A stretch of 64,000 nucleotides of DNA from Rhodobacteraceae bacterium D3-12. Its GTDB lineage: Bacteria; Pseudomonadota; Alphaproteobacteria; Rhodobacterales; Rhodobacteraceae. The stretch spans positions 1,550,001-1,614,000 of the forward strand of contig CP104793.1 in NCBI GenBank assembly GCA_025916135.1, written 5' to 3'. Shown in pieces: positions 54,164 through 63,569 of the stretch. Position 1 is the first letter of the stretch. Each line of letters opens with the position of its first letter. A program made the position numbers and the translations under genes. The notes under the pieces were generated by a model, which did not search any database, was not told the origin of the DNA, and worked only from the letters and a program-made list of their open reading frames with translations.

Positions 54164-54814
54164 TCAATCAAGTGCTGCGAGCAGGTCGAGGGCTGTGACG
54201 TGGTCAAAGCTTACGTGGGCGTCCATTGCGGCTTCGGCCTCGGCCGGTTTGCGGGCGGCGATGAGGGTGGCGATCTCGCGGTGTTCGCGGGCTGAGGTGG
54301 CGATCACACCGGCGTAGTGATAGCGGGCGCGATAATAGGCCATGAGCTTGCGGGCGTTGGTCTTGATCATCTCAAGCAGGAACGGGTTGCCGGCGGCTTC
54401 GGCCACGGCGCGGTGGAAGTCGAGGTTGAGCTGGTAATAGCGGTCCGGCGCCGCGTCGCCATGGGCGGCGGCGTGGGCCTCGCAGGCGGCGGTGGCCGCT
54501 TCGAGCGCGGCGGCGTGGGACTTCGACAGGCGGCGGGCAGCGAGAGCGGCGGCCTGACCTTCGAGCTTGGCGTGGACTTCGAGAATGGCGAGGAATTCTT
54601 CGAGGGTTGGCTTGAAGACGGTCGCGCCCTTGCGCGGGTTGCGGGTGATGAGGCCCATGGATTCGAGCCGGATCATCGCTTCTCGCACCGGAGTGCGAGA
54701 CACGTCGTGGGCGTCGATGAGCGCCTGTTCTTCGATGGTGTCACCGGGAGCGTAATGGCCGGTGTCGATTCCGGCGACTATTGCTTCGATAAGGGTGTCG
54801 GTTTGTCCTGCCAT
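54164..54814 (-). CDS. GntR/FCD-family transcriptional regulator
   Basis: 216 residues. N-terminal winged HTH (ALIDAHDVSRTPVREAMIRLESMGLI) and a C-terminal FCD effector domain with the metal-binding pattern residues (NLDFHRAVAEAAGNPFL and SAREHREIATLI). FCD regulators usually sense small carboxylates or amine breakdown products and repress adjacent genes. It is the obvious controller of amine cluster 2; a site resembling that in the P450/amidotransferase gap lies before its start. Confidence 0.88.
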   Translation of the reverse strand: MAGQTDTLIEAIVAGIDTGHYAPGDTIEEQALIDAHDVSRTPVREAMIRLESMGLITRNPRKGATVFKPTLEEFLAILEVHAKLEGQAAALAARRLSKSHAAALEAATAACEAHAAAHGDAAPDRYYQLNLDFHRAVAEAAGNPFLLEMIKTNARKLMAYYRARYHYAGVIATSAREHREIATLIAARKPAEAEAAMDAHVSFDHVTALDLLAALD

Positions 54815-54852
54815 AGGGGAATTAGGCGCGATTGTGTGTATTTGTAAAGGGG

Positions 54853-54863
54853 TTACGTATATT
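54853..54863. promoter_or_regulatory. Candidate autoregulatory operator TTACGTATATT
   Basis: 39 bases upstream of the GntR start codon and close to TTGTGTGTATTTGTAA (54832-54847). Matches 53391-53401 at ten of eleven bases. Confidence 0.4.
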
Positions 54864-55013
54864 TAGCGGCGGGAGGGGTGCGCGCCATGATGGGCGGCAG
54901 CCCTGCGCCTGCCTTGCCGGTCTGGGAGGTCTCTGCGCAGAAGGGCGCTCCGGCCTTTCGCGCCGCAACATCTTGTAGTAAGAGGCGCGAAACAACCAAA
55001 TGAGCGGTGCCCT

Positions 55014-55943
55014 ATGACGGAAATGCCTGATGTGCGCGGGAAGCTAATCGCGGATCGGTTGTTGAGTGAGCTGACGTGGCTGCGCGTGGGTGGGCCGGCG
55101 GATTGGCTGTTTATGCCTGCGGATGTTGAGGATCTGGCGGCATTTCTGACAGAGCTTCGGCCGGAGGTGCCGGTGTTTGCGATGGGGGTTGGCTCGAACC
55201 TGATTGTGCGCGATGGCGGGATGCGCGCCGTGGTGGTGCGTATGGGGCGCGGGTTCAACAAGATCGAGATTGAGGGCAACCGGGTGCGGGCAGGCGCGGC
55301 GGCGCTGGATGCGCATGTGGCGCGGAAGGCTGCGGACGCGGGGCTTGATCTGACGTTCCTGCGCACCATTCCGGGGAGCATTGGCGGCGCGGTGCGGATG
55401 AATGCGGGCTGTTACGGGCCCTATGTGGCGGATGTTTTTGTCGACGCGCAGGCCGTCACGCGGGCGGGCGAGATTATCACTCTGACGGCCGAGGATTTGC
55501 AGTTTCGCTATCGCCAGACGGACTTGCCCGAGGGCGCTGTGATTGTTGCGGCTACGTTTGAAGCGCCAGGCGGCGATCCGGCGGAATTGAGCGAACGCAT
55601 GGAGGCGCAGCTTAAGAAACGCGACGAGACCCAGCCGACCAAGGAGCGCAGCGCGGGGAGCACATTTCGCAACCCTGCGGGGTTCTCCTCAACCGGGCGG
55701 GCGGATGACAGCCATGAGTTGAAGGCGTGGAAGGTGATCGACGACGCCGGAATGCGCGGCGCGCGCGTTGGCGGCGCGCAAATGAGCGAGAAACATTCCA
55801 ATTTCCTGATCAATGCCGGGCAGGCATCTGCCGATGATCTGGAAACACTGGGCGAGGCGGTGCGAAAAAAGGTTTACGAAACAAGCGGTATCACGCTAGA
55901 ATGGGAAATCATGAGGGTCGGCGAACCGGCCCCGGGTGAATGA
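55014..55943 (+). CDS. murB: UDP-N-acetylenolpyruvoylglucosamine reductase
   Basis: 309 residues. It reduces UDP-GlcNAc-enolpyruvate to UDP-MurNAc. FAD-binding segments are [26 protein letters not shown] and [16 protein letters not shown]. The proton-donor serine region is [13 protein letters not shown], and the C-terminal KHSNFLIN is conserved. It begins the division/cell-wall run. The usual upstream partner murC is absent here. Confidence 0.96.
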   Translation: MTEMPDVRGKLIADRLLSELTWLRVGGPADWLFMPADVEDLAAFLTELRPEVPVFAMGVGSNLIVRDGGMRAVVVRMGRGFNKIEIEGNRVRAGAAALDAHVARKAADAGLDLTFLRTIPGSIGGAVRMNAGCYGPYVADVFVDAQAVTRAGEIITLTAEDLQFRYRQTDLPEGAVIVAATFEAPGGDPAELSERMEAQLKKRDETQPTKERSAGSTFRNPAGFSSTGRADDSHELKAWKVIDDAGMRGARVGGAQMSEKHSNFLINAGQASADDLETLGEAVRKKVYETSGITLEWEIMRVGEPAPGE

Positions 55944-56015
55944 CAGGCACATTCATATAACGACAACAAAAGGGCCACCTTAAAGGCCCGGTGAATCTGA
56001 GGCGGTGTATTCGGG

Positions 56016-56945
56016 ATGTCGGGCAGGACAACCCCCAGAGTGGCAATGTTGATGGGCGGCTTTTCGGCCGAACGCGAGGTGTCTTTGTCGACCGGCAAAG
56101 AATGCGCCATCGCGCTTCGCGGGGAAGGCTTTGACGTGGTTGAGGTTGACGCAACGCGCGATCTTGCCCAGCAATTGACAGAGGCCGCGCCGGACGTGGT
56201 GTTTAACGCGCTACACGGCCGTTGGGGAGAAGATGGATGCGTGCAGGGGCTGCTGGAATGGATGGGCATGCCCTATACCCATTCGGGGGTCTATGCGAGC
56301 GCGCTGGCGATGGACAAGCAAAAGGCCAAGGCAGCCTATGTTGCCGCCGGATTGCCGGTGGTCGAGAGCCTGTTGGCGCCCAAAGATGAGGTTATGGCGG
56401 GCCATATGATGGCGCCGCCCTATGTTGTGAAGCCGTTCAACGAGGGCTCCTCTGTTGGAGTTTATCTGGTGAACGAGGCCGCCAACGGCCCGCCGCAACT
56501 GTCAGCAGACATGCCCGAGATCGTGATGGTCGAGGCCTTTGCTCCGGGCCGCGAGATGACGACATCGGTGATGGGATCGGGCGAGGGCAACCCCGGTGCG
56601 CTGACTGTGACCGATATCCTGACCGATGGCTGGTATGATTATGACGCCAAATACAAGGAAGGCGGATCGCGCCATGTATGCCCGGCGGATATCCCCGACG
56701 AGATTTTCAGCGCCTGCATAGATTATGCCACCCGTGCGCATGACGTCTTGGGGTGTCGCGGTGTGAGCCGGACCGATTTCCGCTGGGACGAGGCGCGCGG
56801 GCTGGACGGGTTGGTTTTGTTGGAGACCAACACCCAGCCGGGCATGACGCCCACGTCTTTGGTGCCCGAACAGGCCGAGGCCTGCGGCATCAGCTTTGGT
56901 GAGCTTTGTGCGTGGCTGGTGGAGGATGCGTCATGCAACAGGTGA
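56016..56945 (+). CDS. ddl: D-alanine-D-alanine ligase
   Basis: 309 residues with the ATP-grasp fold. [19 protein letters not shown] and [19 protein letters not shown] at the N-terminus, [15 protein letters not shown] and [20 protein letters not shown] at the C-terminus. It makes the D-Ala-D-Ala terminus of peptidoglycan precursors. Its stop overlaps the ftsQ start by 13 bases. Confidence 0.96.
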   Translation: MSGRTTPRVAMLMGGFSAEREVSLSTGKECAIALRGEGFDVVEVDATRDLAQQLTEAAPDVVFNALHGRWGEDGCVQGLLEWMGMPYTHSGVYASALAMDKQKAKAAYVAAGLPVVESLLAPKDEVMAGHMMAPPYVVKPFNEGSSVGVYLVNEAANGPPQLSADMPEIVMVEAFAPGREMTTSVMGSGEGNPGALTVTDILTDGWYDYDAKYKEGGSRHVCPADIPDEIFSACIDYATRAHDVLGCRGVSRTDFRWDEARGLDGLVLLETNTQPGMTPTSLVPEQAEACGISFGELCAWLVEDASCNR

Positions 56946-57891
56946 CGATTGATAGCGTCCGGTCAGGCAAGCGGTTGGAGCTGCGCAAGGATCAGCGGGT
57001 TGAAGCGGGCAGCGCCCAGCCGGTCGCGGCGAGCGTGTCCAAGGCCGATCCGGCGCCGAGCCGCTGGGCGTATCGGTTGAACCGGTTGTGGCTGACCCCG
57101 GCGTTTCGCAAGCTGGTGCGCATTGGCCTGCCGTTCAGCGCGGCGCTGGTTGCGGGAACGATCTATTTCGCGGATCAGGACCGGCGCGATGCGATCACAT
57201 TGGCGATTGCCGATCTGCGCGAGGAAATTCACACCCGGCCCGAATTCATGGTCAACCTGATGGCCATCGACGGGGCCAGCGTGGGTGTCAACGAAGACAT
57301 CCGCGAGATTGTGCCGGTCGATTTCCCGATCTCGTCCTTTGATCTTGACCTTGAGCAGATGCGGGTGGATATCGCCGGTCTCGCTGCGGTCAAGGAGGCG
57401 AGCCTGCGCATTCGCAACGGCGGCGTGCTTCAGATTGATGTGGTCGAGCGTGAGCCGGTCGCGCTCTGGCGCTCGCCCGATGGGCTGACGCTGGTGGATC
57501 GCGACGGGGTGCAGCTTGCCCCGGTGGCGCGGCGCGCGGAGCGGGGGATTTGCCCTTGATCGCGGGCGCGGGGGCCGAGGCCAAGATCGAAGAGGCGTTG
57601 CGCCTGTTTGCGGCGGCCAGCCCGTTGAACGACCGGGTGCGCGGGTTTGTGCGCATGGGCGAGCGGCGTTGGGATCTGGTTCTGGATCGGGGCCAGCGGA
57701 TTATGTTGCCTGAGCAGAATGCGGTGCAGGCGTTGGAACGGGTGATCGCGCTGAGTTTGGCGCAGGATATGCTGGCGCGGGATCTGGTTGCGGTTGATAT
57801 GCGGCTGGCCCAGCGGCCGACCATAAGAATGAACAAAGCGGCCATCGAGAATTGGTGGAAAATCCGCGAAACATCGGTGGGGAATGACTGA
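56933..57891 (+). CDS. ftsQ: Cell division protein FtsQ, frameshifted
   Basis: Starts at ATG 56933. A cytoplasmic tail of about 55 residues leads to one membrane helix ([17 protein letters not shown]) and the POTRA domain. The frame breaks after VARRAERG. One base added to the five-base G run 57543-57547 gives [20 protein letters not shown] and restores 319 residues. FtsQ scaffolds FtsB/FtsL in the divisome and is normally essential, so a sequence error is more likely than a true mutation. Confidence 0.9.
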
Positions 57892-57894
57892 GAG

Positions 57895-59223
57895 ATGATC
57901 GAGCTTTATGAATCCCAGCGGGCGATGCGCAACATGCGCAAGGCGGCGATGCAACGCGGTGTTGTGGCCATTCTGGATGTCGGCAGTTCCAAGATTGCCT
58001 GTCTGGTTCTGCGCTTTGACGGCGCCGATCCGGCGGGGGGCGATGTTGGGTCGCTGGCCGGGCAGGCGGGGTTCCGGGTGATCGGTGCGGCGACCACGCG
58101 GTCGCGCGGGGTTCGTTTTGGCGAGATCGACACGATGGGCGAGACCGAGCGCGCCATTCGCACCGCCGTTCAGGCCGCGCAGAAGATGGCACAGGTCCGG
58201 GTTGATCATGTGATCGCTTGTTTTTCGGGGGCCGAGCCGCGCTCTTACGGGTTGGCGGGTGAGGTCGATTTGGACGGCACGGTGGTGACCGAGCAGGACG
58301 TCAGCCGGGTGTTGAGCGCCTGTGATGTGCCGGATTACGGCGACGGGCGGGAAGTTTTGCACGCGCAACCGGTGAACTTTGCGCTGGATCATCGCAGCGG
58401 CCTGTCCGATCCGCGCGGGCAGATGGGCGCAAAGCTGGCCACAGATATGCATATGGTGACAGTGGATGCAGCGGCGATCCAGAATTTGGCGCATTGCGTG
58501 CGCCGCTGTGATCTTGAGCTGGCGGGAATTGCGTCGTCGGCCTATGTGTCGGGTGTTTCGGCGCTGGTTGAGGACGAGCAGGAGCTGGGCGCGGCCTGTA
58601 TCGACATGGGCGGCGGGTCGACCGGCGTTTCGATTTTCATGAAAAAGCACATGATCTATGCCGATGCGGTGCGCATGGGCGGCGATCACGTGACCAGTGA
58701 CATTTCGATGGGGCTTCAGGTGCCGCTGACCACGGCGGAGCGGATCAAGACGTTTTATGGCGGCGTGATGGCCACGGGGATGGATGATCGCGAGATGATC
58801 GACCTTGAGGGCGAGACCGGCGATTGGGAACATGACCGCCGTCAGGTAAGCCGCGCCGAGTTGATCGGGATCATGCGGCCACGGGTTGAGGAAATGCTGG
58901 AAGAGGTGCGCGCGCGCTTGGATGCCGCCGGGTTTGAGCATTTGCCGAGCCAGCAGATCGTTTTGACCGGCGGTGGATCGCAGATACCGGGGCTGGATGG
59001 GCTGGCGTCAAAAATTCTCGGCCAGCAGGTGCGGCTGGGACGGCCCTTGCGGGTGCATGGGCTGCCACAGGCGGCGACGGGACCGGGGTTTGCCAGCGCG
59101 GTGGGCATGTGCCTGTTTGCGGCGCATCCGCAGGATGAGTGGTGGGATTTCGAGATCCCGGTTGATCGCTACCCCTCGCGATCGCTTCGCCGCGCGGTGA
59201 AGTGGTTCAAGGACAACTGGTGA
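57895..59223 (+). CDS. ftsA: Cell division protein FtsA
   Basis: 442 residues, actin-like ATPase that tethers FtsZ to the membrane. ATP-binding VAILDVGSSKIACLVL, IDMGGGSTGVSIF and LTGGGSQIPGL are complete. A C-terminal amphipathic end RRAVKWFKDNW serves as membrane anchor. It starts three bases after the ftsQ stop. Confidence 0.97.
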   Translation: MIELYESQRAMRNMRKAAMQRGVVAILDVGSSKIACLVLRFDGADPAGGDVGSLAGQAGFRVIGAATTRSRGVRFGEIDTMGETERAIRTAVQAAQKMAQVRVDHVIACFSGAEPRSYGLAGEVDLDGTVVTEQDVSRVLSACDVPDYGDGREVLHAQPVNFALDHRSGLSDPRGQMGAKLATDMHMVTVDAAAIQNLAHCVRRCDLELAGIASSAYVSGVSALVEDEQELGAACIDMGGGSTGVSIFMKKHMIYADAVRMGGDHVTSDISMGLQVPLTTAERIKTFYGGVMATGMDDREMIDLEGETGDWEHDRRQVSRAELIGIMRPRVEEMLEEVRARLDAAGFEHLPSQQIVLTGGGSQIPGLDGLASKILGQQVRLGRPLRVHGLPQAATGPGFASAVGMCLFAAHPQDEWWDFEIPVDRYPSRSLRRAVKWFKDNW

Positions 59224-59661
59224 GCCGGAGACGAATTCTTTTGAAGAATTCGGTCAAAAATCCTTGGAGGATTTTTTGGCGTTTTCTTGGAAAGAAAACG
59301 GGGCGACGTCTGCTGCGAATTTCGGTTCCCTGTGGAAAAGTTGCGTGTTAGGTTTGAGATAAGCTGCGCAGATGACGCGGTGCGGAGGGTCGAGCAGGGA
59401 CCCCGCAAATTTGAAGATTCGTTTGAGCCGCATGGGGGCCATCCGTGCGGGGCGAATCTATGATTGTGTTCGCTTCGTGAAAATCCGCAATATCTGCCAC
59501 GATCGGCGAAATCCCGCGTGAATTGCGACAAATAACCACCATATTTTGTGCAAAACCTGTGTTTTTTGGGTGACGTTGAGGGCCTCATTCGTTAATAATA
59601 GCCCAGATTAGGCAGAAAAATCCCGCGAATGCGGGTCTCAGACATCAGGCGGACAGTAACC
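59224..59661. promoter_or_regulatory. ftsA-ftsZ intergenic region with GANTC sites
   Basis: 438 bases without a gene. The first 80 hold three hairpins (separate entry). GATTC at 59416-59420 and GAATC at 59454-59458 are both GANTC, the CcrM methylation site, in the region expected to hold ftsZ promoters. The last 60 bases contain an AT-rich CGTTAATAATAG. Cell-cycle control as in Caulobacter is possible but not shown. Confidence 0.5.
59232..59300. repeat. Three consecutive 21-nt hairpins with 24-nt period
   Basis: Hairpin 1 (59232-59252): CGAATTCTT-TTG-AAGAATTCG. Hairpin 2 (59256-59276): AAAAATCCT-TGG-AGGATTTTT. Hairpin 3 (59280-59300): CGTTTTCTT-GGA-AAGAAAACG. Each has a perfect nine-base-pair stem and a three-base loop, with three-base linkers. 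They begin nine bases after the ftsA stop and probably end or attenuate transcription. Confidence 0.85.
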
Positions 59662-61353
59662 ATGACATTGAACCTCACCATGCCCGGACATGAAGAGTTG
59701 AAGCCCCGTATCACCGTGTTTGGTGTCGGCGGCGCAGGCGGTAACGCGGTCAACAACATGATCGCGAAGCAATTGGAAGGCGTGGAATTCGTCGTTGCCA
59801 ATACCGATGCGCAGGCGCTGCAACAAAGCCAGTCGGCGGCACGTATCCAGATGGGGATCAAGGTTACGGAAGGGCTGGGCGCGGGGGCGAAAGCCACCAT
59901 CGGCGCCGCCGCCGCAGAAGAGAGCATTGAGCAAATCGTTGACCACCTGGCCGGCGCGCATATGTGCTTTATCACCGCGGGCATGGGCGGAGGCACCGGC
60001 ACCGGGGCCGCGCCGATCATCGCACAGGCCGCACGCGAGCTGGGTGTTTTGACCGTTGGTGTTGTGACCAAGCCGTTCCAGTTTGAAGGCGGTAAGCGGA
60101 TGAAGCAGGCCGAGGATGGTGTTGAAGCCCTCCAGAAGGTTGTTGATACGCTGATCATCATTCCCAACCAGAACCTGTTCCGTCTGGCCAACGAAAAAAC
60201 CACATTTACCGAAGCGTTTTCGCTGGCGGATGATGTTCTGTACCAAGGCGTTAAGGGCGTGACCGACTTGATGGTTCGCCCCGGGTTGATCAACCTCGAC
60301 TTTGCCGATGTGCGCGCCGTGATGGACGAGATGGGCAAGGCGATGATGGGCACAGGCGAAGCCGATGGCGAAGATCGCGCCACACAGGCTGCCGAGAAGG
60401 CAATTGCCAACCCGCTGCTCGACGAAATCTCGCTCAAAGGGGCGAAAGGCGTTCTGATCAACATCACCGGCGGGCATGACCTGACGTTGTTTGAACTCGA
60501 CGAAGCGGCGAACCGCATTCGTGAGGAAGTGGATCAGGAAGCCAACATCATCGTTGGCAGCACGCTGGACGAAGGCATGGAAGGCGCGATGCGCGTAAGC
60601 GTTGTGGCCACCGGCATTGATGCGAGCGAAATGGTGCATGACATTCCGGTGCCGCGCCGCAAGCTGTCCGAGCCGCTGAAGCCGACCGTTTCGGCAGAAG
60701 AGGAAGCACCGCGGGATGAGCGCCCGCAAGTGGCCGCTGCTGCTGCCACCGCCGCAGTTGCGGCGACGGCTGAGCCGGAACCGTCGTTGTTTAACGAGCT
60801 GGAGCCGCAAGTGGCTGCGCCGGAAGAGCAGGCGGAAGAGTTCTTTCACGAGCAAGCTGCACCTGCTGCGCCTGCCGCACGGGACGACGATGGTCTGCCT
60901 GCGCCGGCCTATCGCCCGCAGGTTGCTGCGTTCCAGCCGCAAGCCGATGCAATCGACGCCGACCCGGAAGAGTTTGTGGCGCCGACGGCTCCGGCCCCCG
61001 GCACACCGAGCCCGGATGCGATGGCCCGCCTGAAGGCTGCCGTGCAGCGCGCGCCCGGTTCGGCGCAAACTGAGCCGCAACAACAGCAGCCGCACGCCCA
61101 AGCCCAAGAGCCCGCCGCGCAGGATGCGGAAAAGCCGCGCTTTGGCATCAACTCGCTGATCAACCGGATGACCGGCCATGGTGCCGATCAACCGCAAGCC
61201 CAGCCGCAACAAGCGCCACGTCAGCAGCCGCCGGTTCAGAGCCAACCGCGTGCCCAAGTGGCCCAGCCAAGCGTGCAAGCGCCGAGCCCGGCAGAAGAAG
61301 CCGAGCAGGAGCGGATTGAAATTCCCGCCTTCCTGCGCCGTCAGGCGAACTGA
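59662..61353 (+). CDS. ftsZ: Cell division GTPase FtsZ
   Basis: 563 residues from ATG 59662. The GTPase core shows [14 protein letters not shown], the tubulin signature GGGTGTG in [13 protein letters not shown], and the [12 protein letters not shown]7 region. After residue 320 an unusually long Ala/Pro/Gln-rich linker leads to the conserved C-terminal peptide [12 protein letters not shown] that binds FtsA and other partners. The linker is far longer than in E. coli, as is usual for Rhodobacterales. Confidence 0.97.
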   Translation: MTLNLTMPGHEELKPRITVFGVGGAGGNAVNNMIAKQLEGVEFVVANTDAQALQQSQSAARIQMGIKVTEGLGAGAKATIGAAAAEESIEQIVDHLAGAHMCFITAGMGGGTGTGAAPIIAQAARELGVLTVGVVTKPFQFEGGKRMKQAEDGVEALQKVVDTLIIIPNQNLFRLANEKTTFTEAFSLADDVLYQGVKGVTDLMVRPGLINLDFADVRAVMDEMGKAMMGTGEADGEDRATQAAEKAIANPLLDEISLKGAKGVLINITGGHDLTLFELDEAANRIREEVDQEANIIVGSTLDEGMEGAMRVSVVATGIDASEMVHDIPVPRRKLSEPLKPTVSAEEEAPRDERPQVAAAAATAAVAATAEPEPSLFNELEPQVAAPEEQAEEFFHEQAAPAAPAARDDDGLPAPAYRPQVAAFQPQADAIDADPEEFVAPTAPAPGTPSPDAMARLKAAVQRAPGSAQTEPQQQQPHAQAQEPAAQDAEKPRFGINSLINRMTGHGADQPQAQPQQAPRQQPPVQSQPRAQVAQPSVQAPSPAEEAEQERIEIPAFLRRQAN

Positions 61354-61404
61354 AACAAAGGCGCAAAAAGCGCCCTTGACCACGCGTCAGATTGAACAAA
61401 GAAG

Positions 61405-61427
61405 CCCGCCGGAAACGGCGGGTTTTT
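61405..61427 (+). terminator. Terminator after ftsZ
   Basis: CCCGCCG-GAAA-CGGCGGG followed by TTTTT, 50 bases after the ftsZ stop. A smaller GGCGC/GCGCC hairpin precedes it (about 61360-61374). Confidence 0.85.
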
Positions 61428-61586
61428 CTTTTGTTTGCAAGTGCTTGCCGGGAAAGTGGCGAAGTTCTGCCTATGCCGGGGAGGGGTTGTTTCATTGCCG
61501 TTACAAAGAGTGAATTGAGGCAGGCTGTGGCGTCTATTATGTTTACGCCAACGGCAAGCATGACTTGCGCAAATCCGAGGTTCTTC

Positions 61587-62507
61587 GTGCAGACGACGAT
61601 CAAATCATCCATCACCTTTCACGGCGTAGGCCTGCATTCGGGCAAGCCGGCGCGTTTGGTGATCCATCCGGCTTCGGCCGAGCATGGCATCTGGTTCAAG
61701 CGCAGCGATATTCATATCGGTGATACGCTTGTGCCCGCCCGTTGGGACGCCGTGAACCAGACCCCGCTTTGCACGCGGATCGAAAACGCCAAAGGTGCGA
61801 GCGTTTCTACGATTGAGCATGTTATGGCCGCTCTTGCCGGATGTGGTGTGCATAATGCGCTGATCGAGATTGATGGGCCGGAAGTGCCGATCCTTGACGG
61901 CAGCGCCGCGGCGTTTGTGCGCGGGATCCTGTCGCGCGGCATCGTTCAGCTTCGCGCGCCTGTGCGTGCGATTGAAATTCTGGAGCCGGTTGAGGTGCGC
62001 AATGGCGACGCCTGGGCACGGCTTGAGCCGGGTCGGGTTCTGAGCATTGATTTTTCGATCGAGTTTGACGACGCTGCGATTGGCGCACAGCGCAAGTCGT
62101 TGAACATGTCGAACGGAACCTTTGTGCGCGAACTTTGCGATAGTCGCACCTTCTGTCGTCAGGCGGATGTGGATGCGATGCGCGAGCAGGGGCTTGCCCT
62201 TGGTGGGACGCTGGACAATGCGGTTGTGGTCGATGGTGAAAAAGTGCTGTCGCCCGGTGGTTTGCGCCACGACGACGAAGCCGTGCGCCACAAGATGCTG
62301 GATGCTTTGGGCGATTTGTCGCTTGCTGGTGCGCCGATTATCGGGGCGTATACCGGGCACCGCGCGGGGCATGCGTTGACCAATGATTTGCTGCGCAAAC
62401 TGATGCAGACGCCCGGCGCGTTCAGTATGGTTGTATGTGACCGCGATACGGCTGCACATTTGCCCGGTGTCGGGGCGCATATGGGCGAAATCCCCGCTGT
62501 CGCCTAG
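61587..62507 (+). CDS. lpxC: UDP-3-O-acyl-N-acetylglucosamine deacetylase, probable GTG start
   Basis: 306 residues from GTG 61587 (VQTTIKSSITFHGVGLHSGK), the normal length; CCGAGG lies six bases upstream. In-frame ATGs at 61560 and 61539 are alternatives. It carries out the committed step of lipid A synthesis. Zinc ligands are visible: His in STIEHVMAAL, His and Asp in HKMLDALGDL; the base His is in HRAGHALTNDLL. Confidence 0.95.
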   Translation: MQTTIKSSITFHGVGLHSGKPARLVIHPASAEHGIWFKRSDIHIGDTLVPARWDAVNQTPLCTRIENAKGASVSTIEHVMAALAGCGVHNALIEIDGPEVPILDGSAAAFVRGILSRGIVQLRAPVRAIEILEPVEVRNGDAWARLEPGRVLSIDFSIEFDDAAIGAQRKSLNMSNGTFVRELCDSRTFCRQADVDAMREQGLALGGTLDNAVVVDGEKVLSPGGLRHDDEAVRHKMLDALGDLSLAGAPIIGAYTGHRAGHALTNDLLRKLMQTPGAFSMVVCDRDTAAHLPGVGAHMGEIPAVA

Positions 62508-62678
62508 GCCAAAATACGTGGCGCGGCAGCACCGACTTGCAAAAATAATTTCGACATTGGGGAAATCTGGTCCTGTGAAGGCGTCAAAGGCGTTTTGCAC
62601 CGGAATTTTCTGTGCTAGGAAGCATTCCAAAGGGGCGAGCAGCCCAAGGGTTTGTTCGAACGAAGGGTAAGATCGGGC

Positions 62679-63530
62679 ATGACAGGCGGTGTAATCCGGG
62701 CAAGTCTGCTGAGTGCAGTATTGGCGACGACCATGGTTTCTGGCTGTGGTGGGACCGCTGATGCCGTGCGCCGGGGCGACATTCCGATTGAGACGTTCTC
62801 CGCTGAGCAGATTTATGAACGTGGTGAATACGAGCTGAACCGCAATCAGGCGGGCGAAGCGGCGCATTACTTTGGTGAAGTTGAACGGCTTTACCCTTAT
62901 TCCGATTGGTCCAAACGCAGTCTGATCATGCAGGCCTATGCCTATCATCAGGACAAGGACTATGAGAACAGCCGCGCCAGCGCACAGCGCTATATCGACT
63001 TTTACCCGACCGATGATGATGCGGCCTATGCGCAATATCTTCTTGCGCTGAGCTATTACGACCAGATTGACGAAGTTGGCCGCGATCAGGGGCTGACGTT
63101 CCAGGCGTTGCAGGCGCTTCGTGTGGTGATCGAGCGCTATCCAGATAGCGAATATGCGCGCTCGTCGGTGTTGAAATTCGATCTGGCCTTTGACCATCTG
63201 GCGGCCAAGGAGATGGAGATCGGGCGCTATTACCTGCGCCGTGACCATTACACCGCTGCGATCAACCGTTTCCGCGTTGTGGTTGAGGATTTCCAGACCA
63301 CGACCCATACCGCCGAGGCGTTGCACCGGCTGGTTGAGGCCTATCTGTTGCTTGGTCTGACGGATCAGGCCCAGACGGCGGGGGCGATTCTGGGCCATAA
63401 CTTCAAGGGCACCGAATGGTATGAGGACAGCTACAAGCTTCTTACCGGGCGTGGGCTTGAGTTGAAGGCGGCTGGTGATAACTGGTTGCGCCAGATTTAT
63501 CGTCAGATGATTAAGGGCCGCTGGCTCTAG
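62679..63530 (+). CDS. bamD: Outer-membrane assembly lipoprotein BamD
   Basis: 283 residues. Signal peptide with lipobox MVSGC, then TPR repeats (YERGEYELNRNQAGEAAHYF, SLIMQAYAYHQDKDYENSRA, and so on). BamD is the essential lipoprotein partner of BamA in inserting outer-membrane proteins such as LptD. ATG 62679 is preferred; TTG 62652 would add nine residues. Confidence 0.94.
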   Translation: MTGGVIRASLLSAVLATTMVSGCGGTADAVRRGDIPIETFSAEQIYERGEYELNRNQAGEAAHYFGEVERLYPYSDWSKRSLIMQAYAYHQDKDYENSRASAQRYIDFYPTDDDAAYAQYLLALSYYDQIDEVGRDQGLTFQALQALRVVIERYPDSEYARSSVLKFDLAFDHLAAKEMEIGRYYLRRDHYTAAINRFRVVVEDFQTTTHTAEALHRLVEAYLLLGLTDQAQTAGAILGHNFKGTEWYEDSYKLLTGRGLELKAAGDNWLRQIYRQMIKGRWL

Positions 63531-63534
63531 GCGC

Positions 63535-63553
63535 GGTGGGGTGAAACCCCACC
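63535..63553. repeat. Hairpin GGTGGGGT-GAA-ACCCCACC between bamD and recN
   Basis: A perfect eight-base-pair stem with a GAA loop, five bases after the bamD stop and followed by CTACGGGGTG. It resembles short palindromic repeats scattered in Roseobacter-group genomes (recollection, not checked). No T run, so it is unlikely to be a strong terminator. Confidence 0.6.
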
Positions 63554-63569
63554 CTACGGGGTGAACGGG

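Noticed and set aside
57543-57547. Programmed ribosomal frameshift in ftsQ, rsmA, pdhB or others
   Set aside because: No slippery heptamer plus downstream structure is visible, the downstream frames lack separate function, and the same lesion recurs in unrelated genes at G/C runs.
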